Origin: Xylophilus sp. GW821-FHT01B05
Lineage (GTDB): Bacteria; Pseudomonadota; Gammaproteobacteria; Burkholderiales; Burkholderiaceae_C
DNA: 64,000 bases
Direction of reading: 5' to 3'
NCBI GenBank assembly: GCA_038961845.1
Contig: CP152408.1
Location: forward strand, 3,782,001-3,846,000
Every line of letters begins with the position of its first letter. The stretch's first letter is position 1. Of the stretch, positions 16,398-24,758 are shown piece after piece. The notes under the pieces were generated by a model. The model was not told the DNA's origin and made no database searches. It saw only the letters and a list, made by a program, of their open reading frames with translations. A program made the translations under genes and the position numbers.

Positions 16398-17383
16398 GCA
16401 CACCTCCCTCCCCGCTGCGCCGCCGCCTGCTGGCGGGCGCCTGCGGCCTGCTGGCCACTGGCTCCGCGCTGGCGCAGAGCGACTGGCCCGACGGCCGCGT
16501 CATCACCTGGGTCGTGCCCTACCCGCCGGGCGGCAGCACCGACGTGCTGGGCCGTAACGTGGCGCAGCGCATTGGCATGGCGCTGGGCACCAATGTCATC
16601 GTCGACAACCGGGCCGGCGCCACTGGCACCATAGGCGCGGCCTACGTCGCCAAATCCGCATCGGACGGCTTCACGCTGCTGGGCACCTCCATCGGTCCGC
16701 AGGCCATTGCGCCGCACCTGATGGGCAAGCTGCCGTATGACCCGATCGCGGGCTTCGAGCCGGTGATCACCATCGGCACCATTCCGCACATCCTGGTGGT
16801 GGGCGCCAGGCAGCCCTACCGCACGGTGGCCGACCTGATCGCCGCCGCCCAGGCCGCGCCCGGCACGCTGGCTTTTGCCTCGGGCGGCAACGGCACCATC
16901 CTGCAGATGCAGGGCGAGCTGCTCAAGCAGCAGACCGGCACCCAGTTCATCCACGTGCCCTACAAGGGCGACACGCCGGCGCTGCAAGACACGCTGGCCG
17001 AGCAGGTCAACTTCATGTTCGCGCCCGCCGCTGCGGCGCTGCCGCATGTGCAGGCCGGCAAGCTGCGTGCGCTGGCCGTGACCTCGGCCGCGCGCCTGAA
17101 GGCGCTGCCCGACGTGCCCACCATGGGCGAGGCCGGCATGAAGGACTTCGTGGTCGAGCAATGGCAGGCCGTGTTCGCGCCCGCCAAGACGCCCGCTCCC
17201 ATCGTGCAGCGGCTGAACGCGGAAATCGCCAAGTCGCTGAAAGACCCCGCCATCGTGGCCCTGGCCGACAAGCTCGGCGTGACCCTGGTCGGCGGCACGC
17301 CGCGCCAGTTGGGCGACCTGCAAAAGGCCGACTCGGTCAAGTGGGCCCAGGTCATCCGCGACGGAAACATCAAGGCCGAGTGA
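16394..17383 (+). CDS. Bug/TctC-type solute-binding protein
   Basis: This 329-residue periplasmic protein has a signal peptide with an RRR start (SPLRRRLLAGACGLLATGSA, cleavage after ALAQ). The mature part contains VPYPPGGSTDVLGR, IVDNRAGATGTIG, SDGFTLLG and VPYKGDTPALQD. It is translationally coupled to the amidohydrolase (ATGA overlap at 16394-16397), so it probably delivers the substrate of the operon. Three Bug genes in one operon imply several related ligands or redundancy. Confidence 0.9.
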   Translation: MSTPPSPLRRRLLAGACGLLATGSALAQSDWPDGRVITWVVPYPPGGSTDVLGRNVAQRIGMALGTNVIVDNRAGATGTIGAAYVAKSASDGFTLLGTSIGPQAIAPHLMGKLPYDPIAGFEPVITIGTIPHILVVGARQPYRTVADLIAAAQAAPGTLAFASGGNGTILQMQGELLKQQTGTQFIHVPYKGDTPALQDTLAEQVNFMFAPAAAALPHVQAGKLRALAVTSAARLKALPDVPTMGEAGMKDFVVEQWQAVFAPAKTPAPIVQRLNAEIAKSLKDPAIVALADKLGVTLVGGTPRQLGDLQKADSVKWAQVIRDGNIKAE

Positions 17384-17427
17384 TTCCGCCCTCCCTTCCC
17401 TGCAACTACCCACTCACCACAGACACC

Positions 17428-18114
17428 ATGAGCACTCTTCCCGACATCATCCGTGACATCGAACGCGTCTCCGCCGACGTCGTTGCCAAGGCCGGCACCT
17501 TCCAGGCCGCCATCCTGGCCGACGTGGCCGGCCGCCGCGGCACCATGCACGCCCGCGTGGCGCCGGTACACCACAGCATGCAGCTGGCGGGCCCGGCCTT
17601 CACCGTGGAAGTGCGCCCCGGCGACAACCTGATGATCCACGCCGCCATCGCGCTGGCCCAGCCCGGCGACGTGCTGGTGATTGACGGCAAGGGCGACCAG
17701 ACCGCTGCGCTGATGGGCACACTGATGCTCAGCGCCTGCAAGAAGCTGGGCATTGCCGGCGTGGTGGTCGATGCTGCCATCCGCGACCGCATCGAGCTGC
17801 TGGAGCTGGGCCTGCCGGTGTTCAGCGCCGGCTTCAACCCGGCCGGCCCGACCAAGTTCGTGCCCGGCCGCATCAACCACCCGATCTCTGCCGGCGGCAC
17901 CGTGGTGAACCCCGGCGACCTGATCGTGGCCGACGCCGACGGCGTGGTGGTGATCGAGCGCGAGAAGGCCCCCGCCATGCTGGCGCTGGCCGACAAGAAG
18001 GTGGCCGACGAAGCCGCCCGCCTGGACGCCATTGCACGCGGCGACACCGCCTCCAAGTGGCTGCCCGCCGCCCTGCGCGCCGCCGGCGTGCTGAAGGAAG
18101 GCGAGACGCTATGA
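17428..18114 (+). CDS. RraA-family aldolase/decarboxylase (4-carboxy-4-hydroxy-2-oxoadipate aldolase-like)
   Basis: This 228-residue protein belongs to the RraA / class II HMG-CHA aldolase family. Family marks are GPAFTVEVRPGDNLMIHAAI, DVLVIDGKGDQTAALMG, GVVVDAAIRDR (the conserved G-x-x-x-D-x-x-x-R-D segment) and VNPGDLIVADADGVVVI. Enzymes of this family cleave 4-carboxy-4-hydroxy-2-oxoadipate to pyruvate and oxaloacetate in the protocatechuate 4,5-cleavage and gallate pathways. RraA itself is a small RNase E regulator, but the catabolic context favours the aldolase. ATG 17428 was chosen to match the family N-terminus. It overlaps the next gene by 4 bp. Confidence 0.8.
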   Translation: MSTLPDIIRDIERVSADVVAKAGTFQAAILADVAGRRGTMHARVAPVHHSMQLAGPAFTVEVRPGDNLMIHAAIALAQPGDVLVIDGKGDQTAALMGTLMLSACKKLGIAGVVVDAAIRDRIELLELGLPVFSAGFNPAGPTKFVPGRINHPISAGGTVVNPGDLIVADADGVVVIEREKAPAMLALADKKVADEAARLDAIARGDTASKWLPAALRAAGVLKEGETL

Positions 18115-19043
18115 GCTGCATCATCGTCACGGGCGCCGACCTGGCGCAGCCGGCGCTGGACCTGCTGCAGGACTACGAAATCGTCTACGCCGGCAAGACG
18201 CCGACAGAAGCCGATCTGGTGGCACTGTGCAGCGCACATGACCCGGTGGCCATCATCGTGCGCTACGGCAAGGTGGGCGGCACGGTGATGGACGCCGCGC
18301 CCTCGCTGCGCGTGATCTCCAAGCACGGCAGCGGCACCGACACCATCGACAAGGCCGCGGCCCAGGCGCGCGGCATCGAGGTGGTGGCCGCCGTCGGCGC
18401 CAATGCCGCGGCCGTGGCCGAGCAGGCGATGGCGCTGCTGCTGGCCTGCGCCAAATCGGTGGTGCCGCTGGATGCGCGCATGCACGCCGGCCACTGGGAC
18501 AAGGCCACGCACAAGAGCCTGGAGCTGGGCGGCCGCACCATCGGCCTGGTGGGCCTGGGCGCCATCGGCCAGCGCTTTGCGCGCATGGCGGATGCGCTGG
18601 GCATGCACGTGATCGGCTTCGACCCCTTCGCAAAAGACCTGCCCGCCTATATCAAGAGCGTGAGCCTGGAGACGATCTGGCGCGAGTCCGACGCCATCTC
18701 GCTGCACTGCCCGCTGACCGACGACAACCGCGGCATGCTGGGCGCGCAGACGCTGGCGCAGTGCAAGCGCGGCGTGGTCGTGGTCAACACCGCGCGCGGC
18801 GGCCTGGTCGACGAGGCGGCGCTGCTGGCCGCCGTGCGCTCGGGCCAAGTCATGGCTGCGGGCCTGGACAGCTTCGCGGTGGAGCCGATGGCGGCCGGCC
18901 ACCCGTTCCAGGGCGAGCCGAACTTTGTGCTGAGCCCGCACATCGGCGGCGTTACCAGCGATGCCTACGTGAACATGGGCGTGGGCTCCGCGAAGAACCT
19001 GCTGGCCGTGCTGGCACGCCAGCCGGCCACCGCCAGCGCCTGA
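18111..19043 (+). CDS. NAD-dependent D-2-hydroxyacid dehydrogenase
   Basis: This is a 310-residue dehydrogenase of the phosphoglycerate/glyoxylate reductase family. The nucleotide-binding motif is GLVGLGAIGQRFAR, and the catalytic residues lie in VVNTARGGLVDE (Arg), in the LDSFAVEP region (Glu) and in LSPHIGGVT (His). The likely role is reversible oxidation of a 2-hydroxy acid to a 2-oxo acid in the pathway encoded by the operon. It is coupled to the aldolase gene by a 4-bp overlap and followed 16 bp later by the cyclase gene. Substrate unknown. Confidence 0.85.
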   Translation: MSCIIVTGADLAQPALDLLQDYEIVYAGKTPTEADLVALCSAHDPVAIIVRYGKVGGTVMDAAPSLRVISKHGSGTDTIDKAAAQARGIEVVAAVGANAAAVAEQAMALLLACAKSVVPLDARMHAGHWDKATHKSLELGGRTIGLVGLGAIGQRFARMADALGMHVIGFDPFAKDLPAYIKSVSLETIWRESDAISLHCPLTDDNRGMLGAQTLAQCKRGVVVVNTARGGLVDEAALLAAVRSGQVMAAGLDSFAVEPMAAGHPFQGEPNFVLSPHIGGVTSDAYVNMGVGSAKNLLAVLARQPATASA

Positions 19044-19059
19044 ACGCAGCACAGGAGCC

Positions 19060-20133
19060 ATGACAACGCAACGCTGGAAGCACGCGCCCGCTGGTAGCCA
19101 CTGGGGCGAGTTCGGCCCCGACGACCAGCGCGGCCGCATGAACCTGGTGGACCGCGCCAAGGTACTGCAGGGCGTGGCCGAGGTGCGCGAGGGGCTCACC
19201 TTCTGCCTCTCGCTGCCGCTGGACGTGCCCGGCGGCATGGCGCTCAATCCGCGCCGGCTGCCGCCGCAGCGCTTCTCTACCCTGCGCGACGGCAAAAGCG
19301 CCGGCCAGCAGGGCTTCTGCTGGTCCTATGCCAGCGAGGACGAGGCACGCACCGACGTGGTCTGCGACGACGTGCTGCTGATGAACACCCAGTACTCGAC
19401 CCAGTGGGACAGCTTTGCCCACATGGGCAGCCGCTTCGACGCCGATGGCGACGGCGTGGCCGAGGCGGTGTTCTACAACGGCTTTCGCGCCGGCGAAGAA
19501 ATCCACGGCGCCACCGAAGACCCGCAAGCGGTGGCCGACTGGGCGCGCTTCCCCGGCCCCAATGCGGGCGCGCTGGGCATCGAGCATTTGGCCGAACACG
19601 GCGCCCAAGGCCGCGGCGTGCTGATTGATCTAGAGCAGCACGTCGGCCGCCAACGCGAGGCCATTGGCTACGAGCGCCTGATGCGCATCCTGGAGGCCGA
19701 CCGCGTGCAGATCGAGGCCGGCGACATGGTCTGCCTGCACACCGGCTTTGGCGACATGCTGATGGCCATGAACCGCCAGCCCGACGTGCAGCTGCTGCAC
19801 GCCTCGGGCAGCGGCCTGGACGGCAATGACCAGAAGCTGCTGGACTGGATCGTCGATGTGCGGCTGGCCTGCCTGATCTCGGACAACCCCGCCGTCGAAC
19901 TGGTGCAGCCGCCCAGGCTCGGCCAGGGCGGCACGCCCATCCGCGGCCCGCGCCTGCCGCTGCATGAGCACTGCCTGTTCAAGAACGGCATCCACCTGGG
20001 CGAGCTGTGGTGGCTCACGCCGCTGGCGCGCTGGCTGCGCACCCATGGCCGCAGCCGCTTCCTGCTGACGGCGCCGCCGCTGCGATTGCCGGGGGCTGCA
20101 GGCTCACCCGCCACGCCCATCGCCACGGTCTAG
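19060..20133 (+). CDS. Cyclase-family (Cyclase_2/kynurenine formamidase-like) hydrolase
   Basis: This 357-residue protein belongs to the metal-dependent cyclase family related to kynurenine formamidase. The metal-binding region appears as TQWDSFAHMG, a form seen in a longer subfamily in place of the standard HxGTHxDxPxH. A later conserved part reads GDMVCLHTGFGDML. Such proteins hydrolyse amides or lactones in catabolic clusters. Position in the operon and the absence of a signal peptide suggest a cytosolic step after uptake. The specific reaction cannot be given. Confidence 0.72.
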   Translation: MTTQRWKHAPAGSHWGEFGPDDQRGRMNLVDRAKVLQGVAEVREGLTFCLSLPLDVPGGMALNPRRLPPQRFSTLRDGKSAGQQGFCWSYASEDEARTDVVCDDVLLMNTQYSTQWDSFAHMGSRFDADGDGVAEAVFYNGFRAGEEIHGATEDPQAVADWARFPGPNAGALGIEHLAEHGAQGRGVLIDLEQHVGRQREAIGYERLMRILEADRVQIEAGDMVCLHTGFGDMLMAMNRQPDVQLLHASGSGLDGNDQKLLDWIVDVRLACLISDNPAVELVQPPRLGQGGTPIRGPRLPLHEHCLFKNGIHLGELWWLTPLARWLRTHGRSRFLLTAPPLRLPGAAGSPATPIATV

Positions 20134-20159
20134 AGCGCCCCAAAAAACGAGAGACAAAC

Positions 20160-21156
20160 ATGATTGAGAAATTCAAGACAAATCACCACCTATCCCTTGC
20201 TGCACCTGGGCTAATAGCTATTTTTTTTGGTAGCAAGCAATGCCTTCGCCCAGGCGCCCTACCCCACCAAACCGGTGCGCCTGGTGGTGGGCTTTTCCGC
20301 CGGTGGCCCCACCGACGTGGTGGCGCGCGCCTTTGCCGACTACGCCACCCGCGCGCTCGGCCAGTCCTTCATCGTCGACAACAAGCCCGGCGCCAACACC
20401 ATCCTGGCCGCCGAGGCAGTGGCCGGCGCGCCGGCCGACGGCTACACGCTGCTGCTGGGCGCCACCAACCACACCATGATCCCGGCGCTCTACAGCGCAC
20501 GGGTGCGCTTCGATGCGCTGCGCTCCTTCGCGCCGGTGTGCACGCTGGCGGTCAGCCCCACGGTACTGGTGGTCGGGCCATCCATGCCCGCCCGCACGCT
20601 GGCGGATTTCCTCCAGCAGGTGCGGGCCCAGCCGGGCAAGCGCACCTATGCCACGCCGGGCACCGGCAGCTCCGGGCACTTCGCCAGCGAGCAGTTCACC
20701 CGCCTCACCGGCACGGCCATGAACCACATCCCCTACAAGGGCGCGGCGCAAGCGGTGACGGACCTGATGGGCGGCCAGGTCGATAGCTCTTTTGCCACGC
20801 TGGGCTCGGTGCTGCCGCAGGTGCGGTCCGGCAAGCTCACGGCCCTGGCCGTGGCAGCGCCGCAGCGCTCGGCCCTGCTGCCCGAGGTGCCCACCTTCGC
20901 CGAGGCCGGCGTGCAAGGCTATGCCGCCGATGCCTGGTACGGCCTGCTGGCCCCGGCCGGCACGCCGCCCGCCATCGTCGCCACGCTGACCCGGGTCGCC
21001 ACCGATTTCGCCCGCGCCCCCGCCACCGTGGAGAAGCTGCGCGGCCTGGGCATGGAGGCGCAACACGTTTGCGGCAGCGCCTTTGGCACGCAGCTCGACA
21101 GCGAAATACGCAGCTATACGCAGATGGCGCGTACCTTGGACCTCAAGGCCGAATAG
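20160..21156 (+). CDS. Bug/TctC-type solute-binding protein with a frameshift at a T8 tract in the signal peptide
   Basis: A well-placed start (ATG 20160 after GAGAGACAAAC) opens a signal peptide, MIEKFKTNHHLSLAAPGLIA, but its frame does not reach the mature protein. The mature Bug sequence (QAPYPTKPVRLVVGFSAGGP, then IVDNKPGANTI, DGYTLLLG, IPYKGAAQAVTD) lies in the next frame. Removing one T from the eight-T run at 20221-20228 restores a perfect signal peptide ending FLVASNAFAQA. So the gene is either off by slippage, read by polymerase slippage, or the tract is miscalled. A TTG at 20227 in the mature frame would give 309 residues with no export signal. The whole 5' end is made of a copy of the dispersed repeat. 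The rest of the gene looks intact. Confidence 0.75.
20161..20235. repeat. Dispersed palindromic repeat, copy 2 (inside a Bug signal peptide)
   Basis: The stretch CTGCACCTGGGCTAATAGCT followed by T8 and GG matches the core of the repeat seen intergenically at 7859-7915. It encodes most of the signal peptide of the Bug gene starting at 20160 and contributes the T8 homopolymer where the frame breaks. Confidence 0.6.
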
Positions 21157-21185
21157 GCTCGGCATTTCAAAGAACAGAGACACAT

Positions 21186-22181
21186 ATGACTGCACTTGCT
21201 CCCTCCTTCCGCCGCACCGCCCTTGCAAGCAGCACCATGGCCCTGCTGCTGGCCGCCTGCGGTGGCACGGCCCTGGCGCAAGCCGCGTGGCCGACCAAGC
21301 CAGTAAAGATCGTCGTGCCCTACGCCCCCGGCGGCGCGGTGGACGTGGTCACGCGCAAGATGGCGCAGAAGCTCACCGAGCAAACCGGCCAGAGCTTCAT
21401 CATCGACAACAAGCCCGGCGCCACCGGCACCATAGGCGTGGCCCAGGTCGCGCGCGCCGAGCCAGACGGCTACACCCTGGTGGCCAACGACACCACCTAT
21501 TCGCTGCTGCCCTACATCTTCAAGAAGCTGCCCTTCGACTACGCCCATGACCTGGTGCCGGTGGCCGCCTATGTGTTCGCCCCGATGGCGCTGGTGGTGA
21601 ACGCTGGCGGCCCCTACAAGACGCTGGCCGATCTATTGGCTGATGCCAAGGCGCACCCCGGCAAGATCACCTACGGCACCGGCGGCGCCGGCACCACACC
21701 GCACTTCGCGGCCGAGGCGCTGGGCGTGGCCACCGGGGTGAAGTTCATGCACGTGCCCTTCAAGGGCGCGGGCGAGGCCACGCAGGCCATCCTCACCAAC
21801 ACCATCGACATGCAGTTCGCCTCCACCACCGGCGTGATGGGCAACGTCAAGGGCGGCAAGCTGCGCCTGCTGGCCATCAGCGGCGACAAGCGCCTGGCCG
21901 TGCTGCCCGATGTGCCCACCTTTGCCCAGGCCGGCGTGCAGAACTTCGGCGTGGTCAACTGGACCGGCCTGTGGGCGCCCCAAGGCACGCCGCCGGCCGT
22001 GCTGGAGCGACTGCAGAAAGAAATCGCCACCGCCATGGCCGCGCCCGACATGAAGAGCTTTGCCGAAGGCATGGGCGCCGACCCGCGCCATGTCGATGCC
22101 ACAGGCTTTGCCCAGCAGCTGCAAGAGAGCAACACCATGTGGGGCAAGATCGCGGCCAGGACATCGTTCGACAAGCAATAG
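21186..22181 (+). CDS. Bug/TctC-type solute-binding protein
   Basis: This 331-residue periplasmic binding protein carries a signal peptide with cleavage expected after TALA. An internal LLLAACGG could alternatively be read as a lipobox. The mature part has WPTKPVKIVVPYAPGGAVDV, IIDNKPGATGTIG, DGYTLVAN and VPFKGAGEATQA. It lies 29 bp after the frameshifted Bug gene and 3 bp before the SMP-30 gene, so it shares the operon. If the previous Bug is off, this one may supply the same function. Confidence 0.9.
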   Translation: MTALAPSFRRTALASSTMALLLAACGGTALAQAAWPTKPVKIVVPYAPGGAVDVVTRKMAQKLTEQTGQSFIIDNKPGATGTIGVAQVARAEPDGYTLVANDTTYSLLPYIFKKLPFDYAHDLVPVAAYVFAPMALVVNAGGPYKTLADLLADAKAHPGKITYGTGGAGTTPHFAAEALGVATGVKFMHVPFKGAGEATQAILTNTIDMQFASTTGVMGNVKGGKLRLLAISGDKRLAVLPDVPTFAQAGVQNFGVVNWTGLWAPQGTPPAVLERLQKEIATAMAAPDMKSFAEGMGADPRHVDATGFAQQLQESNTMWGKIAARTSFDKQ

Positions 22182-22184
22182 ACC

Positions 22185-23105
22185 ATGTTCCTGCTGCAAG
22201 CCCCCCAGGTCCGCGAGCTGGACCTTTTCACCACCATGCCCGAGCACTTCCGGCGCAAACAACGCAGCGCCTGGGCCGACGCCAACCGCGGCGGCGTGGT
22301 GACCGATTCCTTCCTCGAAGGCCCGGTGTTCGATGACGCCGGCAACCTCTACGTCACCGACATCCCCTGGGGCCGCGTCTTCCGCATCAACCCGGCCGGT
22401 GACTGGTCGCTGGTGGCCGAGTACGACGGCGAGCCCAACGGCATGAAGCTGCTGGACGCCGGCACGCTGCTCATCACCGACTACAAGCACGGCCTGCTGC
22501 GGCTGGACATAGCCAGCGGCACAACCACGCCCTACCTGGAGCGCCGCAACAGCGAGCGCTTCAAGGGCGTGAACGACCTGGTGTTCGACGCCGCCGGCAA
22601 CCTGTACTTCACCGACCAGGGCCAGACCGGCCTGCACGACCCCAGCGGCCGCCTCTACCGCCTGCGCCCCAATGGCCAGCTGGACCTGCTGCTGGCCAAC
22701 GTGCCCAGCCCCAATGGCGTGGCGCTGTCGCCCGACGGCCGGGTGCTGTACCTGGCGGTCACGCGCGGCAACTGCGTCTGGCGCGTGCCGCTGCTGCCCG
22801 ATGGCAGCGTGGCCAAGGTCGGGCAGTTCTTCACCTCCTACGGCCCGAGCGGGCCGGACGGCCTGGCGGTGGATGCACAAGGCCAGTTGCTGGTCGCCAA
22901 CCCGGGGCTGGGCTATGTCTGGCTGCTCAACGCCCGGGCCGAGCCGGTGCTGGTGCTGCGCGGCGCCGCTGGCGCATCCACCACCAACCTCGCCTTCGGC
23001 GGGCCCGATCGCCGCACGCTCTACGTGACCGACTCCACCCACGGCCAGGTGCTGCGCGCCACGCTGGAGGTGCCTGGGCTGGAACTGGCGCGCGCAACGG
23101 GCTGA
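22185..23105 (+). CDS. SMP-30/gluconolactonase family lactonase
   Basis: This is a 306-residue six-bladed beta-propeller lactonase. Metal ligands expected in this family are visible as the Glu in SFLEGPVFDDAGNLYVTD, the Asn in PSPNGVALSPDG and the Asp in SGPDGLAVD, with KGVNDLVFDAAGNLYFTD between. It likely opens a sugar- or hydroxyacid-lactone. It is the last gene of the catabolic operon (3 bp after the Bug gene). There is no signal peptide, so it acts in the cytosol. Presence of a lactonase together with a COG3618 amidohydrolase favours a sugar diacid or lactone substrate. Confidence 0.83.
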   Translation: MFLLQAPQVRELDLFTTMPEHFRRKQRSAWADANRGGVVTDSFLEGPVFDDAGNLYVTDIPWGRVFRINPAGDWSLVAEYDGEPNGMKLLDAGTLLITDYKHGLLRLDIASGTTTPYLERRNSERFKGVNDLVFDAAGNLYFTDQGQTGLHDPSGRLYRLRPNGQLDLLLANVPSPNGVALSPDGRVLYLAVTRGNCVWRVPLLPDGSVAKVGQFFTSYGPSGPDGLAVDAQGQLLVANPGLGYVWLLNARAEPVLVLRGAAGASTTNLAFGGPDRRTLYVTDSTHGQVLRATLEVPGLELARATG

Positions 23106-23147
23106 AGCGGGCTGATATCCCTGCGGCATGGGCCGCCTGCTGGTTTT

Positions 23148-23166
23148 GATAATAATTCCTATTTAG
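23148..23166 (+). promoter_or_regulatory. Fur-box-like site upstream of the FecI-type sigma gene
   Basis: GATAATAATTCCTATTTAG is AT-rich in a GC-rich region and matches the 19-bp Fur consensus at about 11 positions by eye, with the left half (GATAAT) exact. It lies 30 bp before the sigma factor start, where an iron-responsive promoter is expected. Confidence 0.5.
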
Positions 23167-23195
23167 AATGGTCGGCGTTTTTCTTCCACGCCACC

Positions 23196-23705
23196 ATGAC
23201 CACCGCATCCACCAGCCTGGTTTCCGATCCGCAGACGCTGTACAGCCACCACCACGGCTGGCTGCGCGCCTGGCTGCAGCGGCGGCTGGGGTGTTCACAC
23301 CAGGCGGCGGACCTGGCGCAGGACACCTTCCTGCGGGTGCTGTTGCGGCCCCAGGCGCTCACGGGCTTGCGCGAGCCCCGCGCCTACCTCACCACCATTG
23401 CCAAAGGGCTGGTGACCGACCACTGGCGCCGCCAGGCGCTGGAGCGCGCCTACCTGGAGACGCTGGCCAACCTGCCCGAGCCGCTGGCGCCATCGCCCGA
23501 GGAGCGGCTGGCCCTGCTGGAGGCGCTGCACGCCATCGACACCATGCTCGACGGGCTGGCACACAAGGCGCGCGAGGCCTTCTTGCTATCGCAGCTTGAG
23601 GGGCTGACCTATGCCGAGATTGCGGAACGTCTGGTTGTGAGCGAGCGCACCGTGAAGCGCTACATGGCCCAGGGCTTCGAGGCCTGCCTGATGGCAATGG
23701 CGTGA
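23196..23705 (+). CDS. ECF sigma factor, FecI type
   Basis: This 169-residue extracytoplasmic function sigma factor has region 2 at about residues 15-80 (AADLAQDTFLRVLLRP, PRAYLTTIAKGLVTDHWRR) and region 4 at about 110-165 (LEGLTYAEIAERLVVSERTVKRYMAQ). The pattern is that of iron-starvation sigma factors that activate a TonB-dependent receptor after a surface signal. The next gene, a FecR anti-sigma factor, overlaps by 4 bp (GTGA). A Fur-like site precedes it, so expression should rise when iron is low. Confidence 0.9.
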   Translation: MTTASTSLVSDPQTLYSHHHGWLRAWLQRRLGCSHQAADLAQDTFLRVLLRPQALTGLREPRAYLTTIAKGLVTDHWRRQALERAYLETLANLPEPLAPSPEERLALLEALHAIDTMLDGLAHKAREAFLLSQLEGLTYAEIAERLVVSERTVKRYMAQGFEACLMAMA

Positions 23706-24664
23706 CGGCACAGACCAAGCCCGTCGCACCGCCGCCCGCGCCCGAGGTGCTGCGCGAGGCCGCCCGCTGGCTGGTGCGCCTGCATTCAGGCACGGCGCAG
23801 CCGGCCGACTGGCAGGCACTGGAGCGCTGGCGCGCGCAAGACACGGCGCACGAAGCCGCCTGGCAGCGGGCCGAGCGCATGGCGCAGACCTTTGGCGCAG
23901 TGCCCGCGCATGTCGGCCTACCGGTGCTGGCGCACCGGCGGCGCCTCAACCACCGCGCGGCGCTGCGCGTGCTGGGGCTGTTCGCAGCCGCCCCGGCGGT
24001 GGCCTGGCTGGCCTGGCAATCCCCCACGCTGCAACTGCTGGCGGCCGCGCACCATACAGCCACCGGCGAGCGGCGCGACGTGCTGCTGGCCGACGGCAGC
24101 CGCGTACTGCTCAACACTGCGAGCGCATTCGACCTGGCCTTCGACGCACGGCAGCGCCTGCTGCGGCTACGCGCTGGCGAGATCCTCGTCAGCACCGCGC
24201 CCGACGCGGCGCGCAGCTTCCTGGTGGAAACACCGCAGGGGCGGCTGCGCGCGCTGGGCACCCGCTTCTGCGTGCGGCTGATGGGTGACGAAACCCGTGT
24301 GGCTGTGATCGAAGGCGCGGTGGAGGTAGTGCCGCGGCACGGCGCCGCCCAGGTGCTGCGCGCCGGCGAGCAGACGCGGCTGACCACCGCGCGTGCCGAA
24401 CCACCCGCCGCGCTCGCCAGCCACGCACTGGCCTGGACGCAGGGCGTGCTCTATGCCGACGGCATGCGGCTGGATGACTTCCTGGCGGAACTGTCGCGCT
24501 ACCGCCCCGGCATCCTGCGCTGCGACCCGGCGGTGGCCGGGCTGCGCATCTCCGGCGCGTTCCAGTTGCAGGACACGGAATACGTGCTGGCCATGCTGCG
24601 CGAGACCCTGCCGGTGGAGCTGCTGCTGCGCACCCGCTGGTGGGTGACCGTCGTGCCCGCCTAA
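23702..24664 (+). CDS. FecR-type anti-sigma/signal transducer
   Basis: This 320-residue protein has a cytoplasmic N-terminal domain (DUF4880-like: REAARWLVRLHSGTAQPADW with ALERWRAQDTAHEAAWQR), one membrane helix at about 88-105 and a periplasmic FecR domain (GERRDVLLADGSRVLLNTAS). It holds the FecI sigma factor and releases it when the partner receptor senses its siderophore. The start is a GTG coupled to the sigma gene stop. A weak ACAGG/CCTGT hairpin with a CCCTTTT tail (24670-24690) follows and may lower read-through into the receptor gene. Confidence 0.9.
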   Translation: MTAQTKPVAPPPAPEVLREAARWLVRLHSGTAQPADWQALERWRAQDTAHEAAWQRAERMAQTFGAVPAHVGLPVLAHRRRLNHRAALRVLGLFAAAPAVAWLAWQSPTLQLLAAAHHTATGERRDVLLADGSRVLLNTASAFDLAFDARQRLLRLRAGEILVSTAPDAARSFLVETPQGRLRALGTRFCVRLMGDETRVAVIEGAVEVVPRHGAAQVLRAGEQTRLTTARAEPPAALASHALAWTQGVLYADGMRLDDFLAELSRYRPGILRCDPAVAGLRISGAFQLQDTEYVLAMLRETLPVELLLRTRWWVTVVPA

Positions 24665-24758
24665 AAAAAACAGGGATCGCCTGTCCCTTTTCGCATCGCC
24701 GTCCGGCAAGGGTTGGAAAGCACCGTCCAACCCGACACCCGACCCGAGGAGAACGCGC

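Noticed and set aside
20007..20786. Frame reading the end of the cyclase gene region into the Bug gene
   Set aside because: Only its segment from ATG 20160 to the T8 tract is meaningful as the signal peptide; beyond that it is an out-of-frame shadow of the Bug gene.
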